NCBI GenBank assembly: GCA_038251625.1
Contig: JBBSBE010000003.1
Span: forward strand, 1 to 64,000
Direction: 5' to 3'
From: JBBQXK01 sp038251625
GTDB lineage: Bacteria > Pseudomonadota > Alphaproteobacteria > Rhodobacterales > Rhodobacteraceae
DNA: 64,000 bases
The position numbers and the translations under genes are program-made. Positions 50,321 to 58,800 of the stretch are shown in pieces (position 1 is the first letter of the stretch; each line of letters opens with the position of its first letter). The notes beneath the pieces are model-generated. The model saw nothing but the letters and a program-made list of their open reading frames with translations. It did no database searches and was not told the DNA's origin.

Positions 50321-51454
50321 ATGCACTCTGCCATCGTCACGGCTGAACGGTCCGCGCTTCGCGATGTCCCGGGGGGCGAAACCGTCCTTTTGCTGCGCAG
50401 GGGCACCACAATCACGATAAGGGGTGGCCCCCTGGCATGGGCAGAGGCATCGGTCGGCGATGTCTTTGGCGTGATTTCCCGCCGCAGCTTTGCCGATCTG
50501 CCATCGGATGGGGTGACCGCGCGGACCGTGGCCGCGCCCCGCGCCATCGCGATCCCGCCCGAGGCCAAGGCAGCCGACATCAAGGTTGCAGGCTCGTCCG
50601 TCCGCGGCCCGGGGGGGATCGTGTTCGGCAAGCGTTTCAAGCTTGGGATGTTCCAGATTGGCCAGACGGCGATCAACACATTCTTCGATCAGGATCCGAC
50701 CGCGTTTCCCGGCCTGTCGGCAAGCATCCAGCGCGTGATGCGCGCGGTGTCGGTGAACGAGGGCATGATCGAGGCGATCAACACATGGGACAATGCGGTG
50801 CTGTCGTGCAGCCTCTATCAATGGACCGTTTCGGAAGGGACGGGTGAAGGAGAATTGCCTTACGCCCTTTCGGTGCTGAAATCGCGCGCGCCCGCCAGCT
50901 TTGCCACCTATTTCGGCAAGGTGGGGCTGGATGTGGCCGTGAAGGCGCCAAGGCCCTTTGCTGTGGGGCGCGGATACTTAGTGCTTGACGGCAAGCGGCT
51001 GGATACGGGCGCGCTGAAGGCCCCGCTTCGCAGCAACCTCTGGGCCTACCGGTTCTGGCGCGCGGCGCATGATCCCGAAGTGCGGCGCGCCTATGTGCAG
51101 GTCGCGATCGACCGGATCCCGGTGTTCTATCACGCGCCGATTGCAACGCTGGGGAACCGGACGCTGGCGCACTACGTCACGTCCGAGGTGGCGGTGGCGC
51201 ATTTGCTGGATCAGCATGTAAACCGGCCCGGACATGTGCCAAAGACCATTGCACAGGCCATTGCCGACGTTGCCGCCAGCACGGGAAAGCCCGACCCGGC
51301 GACATGGGGCGATGCGCAGGAAAGGGCGGTGATCGCGCGCTATCTGGCCCTGCGCCATCAGACCAGCATGACAGATTCCACGGCCCGCGCCGGGCGCATT
51401 CAGGATGCGGTCAAGGCAGGCCGCCTGTCCGATCGCCGTGGCAGCTTCACATGA
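50321..51454 (+). CDS. SH3-like domain protein with possible lysozyme-like core
   Basis: A 377-residue protein. Residues about 5-55 look like a bacterial SH3 domain (ALRDVPGGETVLLLRRGTTITI, then WAEASVGDVFGVISRRSF). The central part has SVNEGMIEAINTWDNAVLS followed by LYQWTVSEGTGEGELP. The Glu in NEG and the following W-D/Q-W pattern are reminiscent of lysozyme-like muramidase cores, but I am not certain. The C-terminal 150 residues are helical and unrecognised. The ATG at 50321 begins the SH3 strand. There is no signal peptide. Confidence 0.6.
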   Translation: MHSAIVTAERSALRDVPGGETVLLLRRGTTITIRGGPLAWAEASVGDVFGVISRRSFADLPSDGVTARTVAAPRAIAIPPEAKAADIKVAGSSVRGPGGIVFGKRFKLGMFQIGQTAINTFFDQDPTAFPGLSASIQRVMRAVSVNEGMIEAINTWDNAVLSCSLYQWTVSEGTGEGELPYALSVLKSRAPASFATYFGKVGLDVAVKAPRPFAVGRGYLVLDGKRLDTGALKAPLRSNLWAYRFWRAAHDPEVRRAYVQVAIDRIPVFYHAPIATLGNRTLAHYVTSEVAVAHLLDQHVNRPGHVPKTIAQAIADVAASTGKPDPATWGDAQERAVIARYLALRHQTSMTDSTARAGRIQDAVKAGRLSDRRGSFT

Positions 51455-51460
51455 GAGCGC

Positions 51461-53440
51461 ATGACCATGGGCGATGACCTGCCCCGGGAAGGCCCGGAAT
51501 ACACCGGCACGATCATCCCCGATCCCGCGGATGTGCGGGATCTGATCTACCGCCCGACGCTGGGGTTGTTGCCGGAACGGTATCTTTGCGCGGCGATGGA
51601 GCCGCAGAACAGCGGTTATCGCAAGAACCTGACCATCCGCAGCCAGGGCAGTGCGCCGACCTGCATCGGTGAATCGCTTGCAGCCTTGCTGGATATCCAG
51701 CGCATCGAAACCTACTGCAAGAACGGTGATCTGACGGGCGCGCAGGCCCATGTGATGCCCGCCAGCGGCGCGATGCTTTACGCGATGGCGCTGGATGTCG
51801 AAAGCACCGAACGCGGGCGAAAGGCGACCGACATCTACAGCCTGCGGTCCGGCCTCAAGGGGTTCTACAACACCGGCGTCTGCACCGAGACGACCTGGAA
51901 CAATCGCCTGCTGAAGAACATGGGCGACACCGTTGAATCTGCCTCGGTCACGGCGATGCAGGAAGCGCGCAACGTGACGTTGGGCGCCTATTACCGCGTC
52001 CGGTCGTTCATCAACGACTTTCACGCCGCTCTGGTCGAGGCGGGGGCGCTTTATGTGTCGGCAGACTTGCATGACGGCTGGCAAACGCCGAATGCCGGGG
52101 TGATCGGCCCCGCAGAAAGCACGGTCTTTGGCGGGGGCCATGCCTTCGTGATCGTCGGCTATGACCGGCGCGGCTTTCTTGTTCTGAATTCATGGGGCCC
52201 AGCATGGGGCGGTTATCGCCTCGGCAACGGCCCGCCATTGCCCGGTATCGCGCTTTGGACCTATGAGGACTGGGCGAACCGGGTCATCGACGCTTGGGTC
52301 TTGCGTCTGGCCGCGCCAACGCCCGAAGCGTTCCGCTTTGCCATCGGGGCGCATGGCACCGCGATGTTCGGGGCGGATCAAGCCCCGCTGGCCGCCCCCC
52401 AACCGGCCCGGCGGTTGGAGGTGCTGGGCCACTACATCCATCTGGACGACGGCCATCACGTGACGACGGGCAGCTACCCGGGGTCACGCGAAAGCCTGAA
52501 GACGACCCTCGACCATCTGGGGTCAGAGGCCAAGCGAAACATCACCGACATCCGTCTGACCATCCATGGCGACATCATGCCGACGCAGGACGTAATGTCC
52601 CGGATTGCCCGGTCCACTTGCGAGGACAAGGCGGCGCATGTGCACGGACTGTCCCTGATCTGGGTCAACGGGCTGTTGTCGGGGTCTGCGGATGCGCTGA
52701 AACCCCTGTTCGACGCGGCACTGGCCATCGCAAAGGGCAACCGCAAGGACGCCGACGAACGAATCGAGCGCGTGGCGCGCCCTGTCGGCCGTGCCCTCTG
52801 GCGCGACGCCAAGCGCGCAGCCGAAACCGCTGCGGCAAGGGTACCCAAGGATGGCGATGCCGCGGATACACTGAACCAGATCATCGGCCTCTGCCAGCGC
52901 GCCGGCAAGCGGCTTCACATCGTGTCCGAGGGCGCGGGGATCCTGCTACTGGCCGAGTTGCTGCGGGAAGGCCCGGATGCGGATGCAGAAGCGCGGGATG
53001 CGGCCCTGTCGGACGTTCTGGCAAGCATGACGCTGGTGGCCCCGCTGATCACCCGGCAGGCCTTTGAAGCGACTGTCGGGCGCTTCCTTGAGGTCTGGAA
53101 CACACGCACGCAACGCAGAGCCACCATGTTCCGCGCCGACGCGGCCTTTGACGAAAGGCTGTGCGTCGGAACCTACAGCCGGTCCTGGACCGACCTTGTA
53201 TCCCGCGCTTTCGAGGAAGAACCGCAAACCACGTTGATCGGGGCGCATGCATTCCGGGGCCGCCTGCGTGGCAAACCGGACCGCCCCGCGCTTGACGTTC
53301 CCGACCAGAAGAACGGCGATCTGTCCTTCTCATCGGTGCTGCAACATGCGGCTGTGAAGATCCATATCGCCGAAGCGATCGCCGACTTTCAGTCCAATCA
53401 TTCCATTACAGAAACCCGACCCCGGAGGATTTCCCGATGA
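51461..53440 (+). CDS. Papain-like (C1) cysteine protease with C-terminal hydrolase-like region
   Basis: A 659-residue protein. The N-terminal 300 residues form a C1-type protease: oxyanion Gln62 and nucleophile Cys68 (SQGSAPTCIGES), His227 (GGGHAFVIVGYD) and Asn243 (LNSWGPAWGGY). No signal or propeptide is seen. Residues about 320-640 hold an alpha/beta region with RLTIHGDI and a serine elbow-like LHIVSEGAG near 487, possibly a degenerate alpha/beta-hydrolase. The start could be ATG 51461 or 51467. Its end overlaps the SGNH-caspase gene by four bases. It could be a processing protease or effector in the locus. Confidence 0.8.
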   Translation: MTMGDDLPREGPEYTGTIIPDPADVRDLIYRPTLGLLPERYLCAAMEPQNSGYRKNLTIRSQGSAPTCIGESLAALLDIQRIETYCKNGDLTGAQAHVMPASGAMLYAMALDVESTERGRKATDIYSLRSGLKGFYNTGVCTETTWNNRLLKNMGDTVESASVTAMQEARNVTLGAYYRVRSFINDFHAALVEAGALYVSADLHDGWQTPNAGVIGPAESTVFGGGHAFVIVGYDRRGFLVLNSWGPAWGGYRLGNGPPLPGIALWTYEDWANRVIDAWVLRLAAPTPEAFRFAIGAHGTAMFGADQAPLAAPQPARRLEVLGHYIHLDDGHHVTTGSYPGSRESLKTTLDHLGSEAKRNITDIRLTIHGDIMPTQDVMSRIARSTCEDKAAHVHGLSLIWVNGLLSGSADALKPLFDAALAIAKGNRKDADERIERVARPVGRALWRDAKRAAETAAARVPKDGDAADTLNQIIGLCQRAGKRLHIVSEGAGILLLAELLREGPDADAEARDAALSDVLASMTLVAPLITRQAFEATVGRFLEVWNTRTQRRATMFRADAAFDERLCVGTYSRSWTDLVSRAFEEEPQTTLIGAHAFRGRLRGKPDRPALDVPDQKNGDLSFSSVLQHAAVKIHIAEAIADFQSNHSITETRPRRISR

Positions 53441-55341
53441 CCAAGAAGATCACCGCCGAAGAATTGCTGAAAAAGATGTACACGCCCGGCGCCAAGGTCG
53501 AGGACTTCGCGCGCTATTTCAAGATCGAGCCTGATGATGCGAATGCTTTCCAGTTTACCGCGACCTACGACACCTCGCTGGTGGATATGGGCAGCACCCC
53601 CGAGGCCATCCAGCGCGCCGCCGTTGCCATGCCGGGGTTCAACGCGCTGGTTCGCCTGCTTCGCCGTGGCCAGTTCGAGATCAAGCTTCTTGGCGGATAC
53701 AAAGGTCCGATCCTCGTGGCCGAGGGGGATTCCTGGTTCACCTATCCGGTGCTGGATGTGATCGGTGCCCTGAACAACACCTATGCAATCTCGCATCTGG
53801 CGGCGGCGGGCGACACGTTGACCCAGATGCTGCAGCAGGACGAATACCTGCATGAAGTGCAGCGCGTGGGTGCGCAGATCCTTCTGTTGTCGGGGGGCGG
53901 CAACGATGCCTTGGGCGGGGGCGATCTCAAGACCCATTTGCGGCCCTTTGACCCTGCGCTTACCGCTGCCCAGCATGTGAAATCGTCTTTCACCGGGTTG
54001 GTCGACGGGGCGGTCCGGCAGTTCGACCAGATCTTCCGGCGCATCGCGCGCGAGGCTCCGGGCGTCACGGCTATCTGCCACGGCTACGACTATGCGATCC
54101 CGGCCAAGGGCAAGTGGCTGGGCAAACCGATGAAGGAGCTTGGCATCGTCGATCCGGCGTTTCAGCGCGCAATCACGCACGAGTTGATAAACCGCTTCAC
54201 GCTGGCCATGTCACGGCTTGCCAGCCGGTATCCCCATGTTGTCTTCCTCGACAATCGCGGAACCGTCGCCGATGCCGAATGGGCCGATGAATTGCACCCC
54301 AAACCCGCAGGGTTCACCAAGGTTGCCGCCAAGTTCGATGCCGCCATCCGAAAGGCCGCCACCCGCAGCCGATCCATCGAACCGACCCCGGCCAAGCCGC
54401 CGAAACGCGGCAAGGGCAAGGCCCCGTCCGTTGCCACACCGCGCAAGGGGCTGGCCGATCCGACCGGCCTGAACACCGGCTTCTCGCTCCACATCGGTCT
54501 GAACGAGGTGGACAAGGTGCATTACGGCGGTCCGCAGACCCTGTTCGGGTGCCACAACGACGCGCATGCGATGGAACGGATCGCCGAGGAATGCGGGTAT
54601 CGCGATCGGACGGTCCTGCTGGACAAGGCCGCAACCGTGCGCGCCGTGCGGGACGCCATCGCCCGGGCCGCCACCGAATTGCAGGCGGGCGACATCTTTC
54701 TTCTCACCTATGCCGGGCACGGCGCTTTCGTGCCCGACTTCAGTGGCGACGAAAAGGATGATGGCCGCGATGAGACCTGGTGCCTTTATGACCGCCAGAT
54801 GATTGATGACGAACTTTACGAAGGCTGGCGCGACTTCCGCGAAGGGGTGCGCGTGCTGGTCATCTCGGACAGTTGCCACAGCGGGTCTATCCTGCGCTCT
54901 ACGGCAACCGGGATCACGACGATGGATATCGCCGCCGACCCCGATATGCGCCCGCGGCCGCGCTGCCTGTCAGACAACGTGCGGCGCGACGTGATTGGCC
55001 GGAACCAGGCGCTCTACCAGCAGGTATCGCGGTCGCTCGACCCCATGTCCGGACAGCTTGGCGGGCTGAAAGGGGCCCGGTCGCGCGCCGTGAACAAGCC
55101 CCTCTCCTGCACGGTTCGCCTGCTGTCGGGCTGTCAGGACAACCAGACCTCGGGCGATGGCGATATCAACGGCCTCTTTACCAGCCGCCTGTTGCAGGTG
55201 CTCGAGGGCGGCTTCAGCGACGATTATGCCGGTTTTTACCGCAAGATCCTGAAACTGATGCCCGACAACCAGACCCCCAACCACTGGGTCGTCGGACGCA
55301 AGGATCCGGGCTTTGACGGCCAGCATCCGTTCGAAATCTGA
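53437..55341 (+). CDS. SGNH/GDSL hydrolase fused to caspase-like (C14) protease
   Basis: A 634-residue fusion. The N-terminal domain (about 85-300) is an SGNH hydrolase: Ser99 in GDSW, Asn156 in GGGND, and Asp284/His287 in DELH. A Lys/Pro-rich linker (about 310-345) follows. The C-terminal domain (about 350-634) is a caspase-hemoglobinase fold with His428 in TYAGHG and Cys480 in ISDSCHSGS, the metacaspase dyad. It is the last gene of the plus arm and coupled to the papain-like gene (ATGA). Bacterial caspase-like proteins commonly act as effectors of conflict systems; an esterase-caspase fusion is unusual. Confidence 0.87.
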   Translation: MTKKITAEELLKKMYTPGAKVEDFARYFKIEPDDANAFQFTATYDTSLVDMGSTPEAIQRAAVAMPGFNALVRLLRRGQFEIKLLGGYKGPILVAEGDSWFTYPVLDVIGALNNTYAISHLAAAGDTLTQMLQQDEYLHEVQRVGAQILLLSGGGNDALGGGDLKTHLRPFDPALTAAQHVKSSFTGLVDGAVRQFDQIFRRIAREAPGVTAICHGYDYAIPAKGKWLGKPMKELGIVDPAFQRAITHELINRFTLAMSRLASRYPHVVFLDNRGTVADAEWADELHPKPAGFTKVAAKFDAAIRKAATRSRSIEPTPAKPPKRGKGKAPSVATPRKGLADPTGLNTGFSLHIGLNEVDKVHYGGPQTLFGCHNDAHAMERIAEECGYRDRTVLLDKAATVRAVRDAIARAATELQAGDIFLLTYAGHGAFVPDFSGDEKDDGRDETWCLYDRQMIDDELYEGWRDFREGVRVLVISDSCHSGSILRSTATGITTMDIAADPDMRPRPRCLSDNVRRDVIGRNQALYQQVSRSLDPMSGQLGGLKGARSRAVNKPLSCTVRLLSGCQDNQTSGDGDINGLFTSRLLQVLEGGFSDDYAGFYRKILKLMPDNQTPNHWVVGRKDPGFDGQHPFEI

Positions 55342-55359
55342 AAGGCCCAAAGGCCCGGT

Positions 55360-55382
55360 CCCGCGTCCGCCAAGGGCGCGGG
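55360..55382. terminator. Hairpin between the two convergent operons
   Basis: A 9-bp stem (55360-55368 with 55374-55382, one G-U pair) and 5-base loop in the 61-bp gap between convergent gene ends. No T-run on either strand. Possibly a bidirectional end signal. Confidence 0.45.
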
Positions 55383-55402
55383 AAGGGCAAACCCTGCGCC
55401 GG

Positions 55403-55828
55403 TCAGGATGCCGCAGCCGGAAGCACGACCGTCACCTCTGACGATGGCAGCGACACCAGCGCCATCAGGACCAGCAACGCCAATGCCGCCAGAAGCCCCG
55501 CCAGCACACGCCCGGCAGTAGGCGTCAGTGCGGTCAGGCTTTGGCCGGTCACGGGCAAGGGCACGTCCTGCCAGCCGGGCGGCTCCAGAGTTGCAAAGCG
55601 GGCGGCCAGCATTTGCCGCGTCGTGGCATCGGTTGCACCCTCGCCGAACATCCATCCTACGTCACGCAGGGCGATCCGGCCCCGGTCTGCCATGATCGCG
55701 GCGTCCAGACGGGCCGCAACCTCGGGACCGGCTTCGATCTCGGCACGGTCGAGCCAGTCATCCTCGTAGACCCCGGACAATGTTTCCGACGCAGAGTCCG
55801 CCGTTTCGCTTTCATGCAGCGCTTGCAT
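55403..55828 (-). CDS. Small C-terminally anchored membrane protein
   Basis: A 141-residue unrecognised protein. The N-terminal 110 residues are acidic and soluble; a single hydrophobic helix near residues 113-135 (RVLAGLLAALALLVLMALVSL) is followed by a short tail, so it is probably tail-anchored. The ATG at 55826-55828 has an AGGGAG site and overlaps the end of the giant membrane-protein gene by 17 bases. It ends the minus arm. A partner or brake for the giant protein is possible but unproven. Confidence 0.7.
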   Translation of the reverse strand: MQALHESETADSASETLSGVYEDDWLDRAEIEAGPEVAARLDAAIMADRGRIALRDVGWMFGEGATDATTRQMLAARFATLEPPGWQDVPLPVTGQSLTALTPTAGRVLAGLLAALALLVLMALVSLPSSEVTVVLPAAAS

Positions 55829-58800
55829 GGAATTTCTCCCTCCGGACAGGCGTTGGCACAGATACCCAAAGATCGGGCGACGCGCCGACGACGCGGCGCA
55901 ACCCAACGGACAGGAACCCAACGACATAGCCCACGACGATGTAGACCGTCACCATCGCCTGCACACCCATCGGAGAAACGCCCGACGACAGGCCAGCGAT
56001 GCCCTTCGTCACATCGAACCGCGTGTCCGGCGGCACGAATGCGCCAAAGATCAGGGCGGCGACCAGAAACACACCGCACCCGATCCCCGCAATTCCAAGG
56101 TGTGACAGGGCCGGCCGCGCGCCCCCGCTGCGGCCCGATGACCAGTCCCAAAGGCACATCCCCGCCGCAAAGGCCGCCAGCCACCCGACCGAGCCGGGAT
56201 TCACCATTTCGGAACCAACGTCGATCTTGAAGAGGATCGCACTCCAGAATGCGATGATCCAAAGGGCGGCAGGCGCAGCGAAAACGCGCGTCATGGCGGC
56301 CATGATGCCACCATCATGGCCACGTATCCCCCGCCCCAGATCGCCGATGAAGCGCTGCCGTATCGTCCGGCCGATGGCCAGCACGACCAGGGACCAGAGC
56401 ACAGTGTTCAGATGGCCGATCAGGCTGGTGCTCCGGTAACCGGCATAGACACCGCTTTCGCCACTGAGGGGCAAGACATACTGCAGCACGTATTGCACAA
56501 GGCCCGCCGAAATCACGAAGAGCGCCGGTCCCCGCAGCCCCACGCGCGACAAGCCGATGACAAAGAGCGCAAACCAGTAGAAGAGCCCCGGCACGGCCTC
56601 GATCCGCAAGGCGATCTCTGGCATTCCATAGCCGACCACAGGCAGCACGATCAGCGCTGCCATGCCGTATTGCGCGGGCGTGATGGTGTCGATGGCAAGA
56701 AGCCGCGCGAGGTATCCACGTTCGCCCACCATGCGGATGACGACCAGCACCGTCAGGATCATCCCGATCCCGGCCCCGCCAAAAAGGGCGTTGGCAGCAA
56801 TGCCCGTCTGCCCCGCCATCGGCAGGATCCCCGCAAGGGACGTGGCGGCCCCCCAGAACCCGAACCGCCAGGTCAGCAGGGCCGCGACCACCGGATACAC
56901 GGGCAGCAGCGACAGTGTCGACGTATCGGACAGACGAAACCCCAGCCCGATACACAGCAGAACCGGCAGCGTCAGCACGATCCACATCGGCCCCTCCTGC
57001 CATTGCGCGTCCCGGCCCCGGTCAAGCGCCGCACGTCGCAGCCACAGCCACTGACCCAGGGCGACGATCACCGACAGGTATAAAAGAAGCGGCATCGCGA
57101 ACGCCGCCTCGGAAGATCCGTCCGCCACGACCACGATCGGGGGCAGGTCCACCGGGTTTGCGGGAAACTGGACGGCGGGATTTTCTGCGACGGGGTCCCC
57201 GGCGCTACCGTTCTGCCCCACGAGGCACGCGGGATCCTTCTGGGAATCGCATGGAACGGTCGTTCCCGGGGCATCTTGCGCAAAACCCGCAGCGAGGCCC
57301 GACACGACAATCCCGCCAGACAGCCCAAGCGCGGCGAAAAGGACAATCAGCACGCGCTGGAGGTATCTCTGAACATCGATGTGCCGACGCAAGACAAGGC
57401 CGGTCAGGGCGAGGACAGCAAGGGCCGGCATGGGCGACAGAACCAGCCACCAAAACTGGCCAAGGGGCCGCGCGGATCCGCCCACGAGAAACAGATCGAT
57501 GCCCAAAAGGCCGATGCATTGCACCAGCCCGAACAGCCATTCGCGCCCATTGATCAGCCCGGCACGAAAAAGGATCGGGAACAGCACCACCGACAACAAT
57601 ATGGCAGCTTCAGCAGGCTTGTTCCCACTCCCTGCGGGAAAAATCACCAGATACAATCCCCAAAATCCAGCCGCAGACAGCGCAAGGGTAAAGCACGACC
57701 GTAGAACGCCGGAGGCACCGGTGAGCAGCGCGCGATACGTCGGCGCGGACGTCGCGAAGGATACCGAGGCCAGAACTGCCAATACTGCCCACAGCAACCC
57801 GGCATGCTGCGCATGCAGCAAACTGCCGAAGTACCAACTTTCAAGCGAATAGGTGATGAAGAAATTCGCGAGCACGAGGGCCGCGATTCCGCCCAGCAGT
57901 TGACCCGTGCTCCGGGCCGACGCAAAGCCCACCGGGTCGAACGGCACCGATGCCCTGCGGCCCAGCACGATGCACAGAACGAAAAGGCTGAGGGCCAGAT
58001 GCCCTATCTGCACAAGGTCCCCCGGCCCGTAATCGGCCGAGCGGGCGCCAAAACCAAGGTCCAGCGCCAGCATCGCTGCGTCTGACAGGGCCAGCGCCGC
58101 GGCAGGCAGAACCGGCAGAAGCCAGGGCGCGAACCGGCGCCACCACCCGCCCGGCTCACCCCGCGCCGCGCGCATGCCCGACCCGTCACTGCGGCTGTTC
58201 ACCCAGACATACGCCACCAGCGACATCCCGATCAGCAGCCCGCGAACCAAAGGGTTTTCGCGGCCGACGACCGGCTCCAGCAGCGCCCCCAGAGACGCCA
58301 ACGCCGCCATCAGGGCTGCAACCATAGGCAACGCGGCAACCCACATCAACGCCGCGCCCACCAGCCCCGCCGCCGCGATCTGCACCAATCGCCACCGGAC
58401 CACGCGGTCCAGCCGGTCGCGCAAGCCCCCCGAAGCATCAACCGTCAGGTCAGAGATATCGGCATCGCGCATGAAACGCACGAAAAGCACGCTGTCGGCG
58501 ATCCGCTGCCCGTCCCGGGGACCAAGCGACGAAAGGAACCGCAGAATGCCATCGTCATCCGGCCTGCCGATCATCAGCGTCTTCTCGGCCCTTGCACCCG
58601 CCACCGTTTCATCCTGAAACATCTTGATCCGGGCCCGTGCGGCCGCCGCCAGATCGTCGGGCAGTTCAGCCACCAGCCGCTTGCGCAGCCAGAACGGCAA
58701 CCGTCCGTCGCGAAAGAATGGCAGCGCGGCCAATTCTGCCAGCACCGCGGTGTCATTGCCCTGTCCCGGCCCCAGAACCCCGCGCATCCGAAGGGTCAAT

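Noticed and set aside
47926..55341. Prophage or phage remnant
   Set aside because: Lysin-like enzymes are present, but there is no terminase, portal, capsid, tail or integrase gene, and the caspase, papain and MoxR genes point elsewhere.
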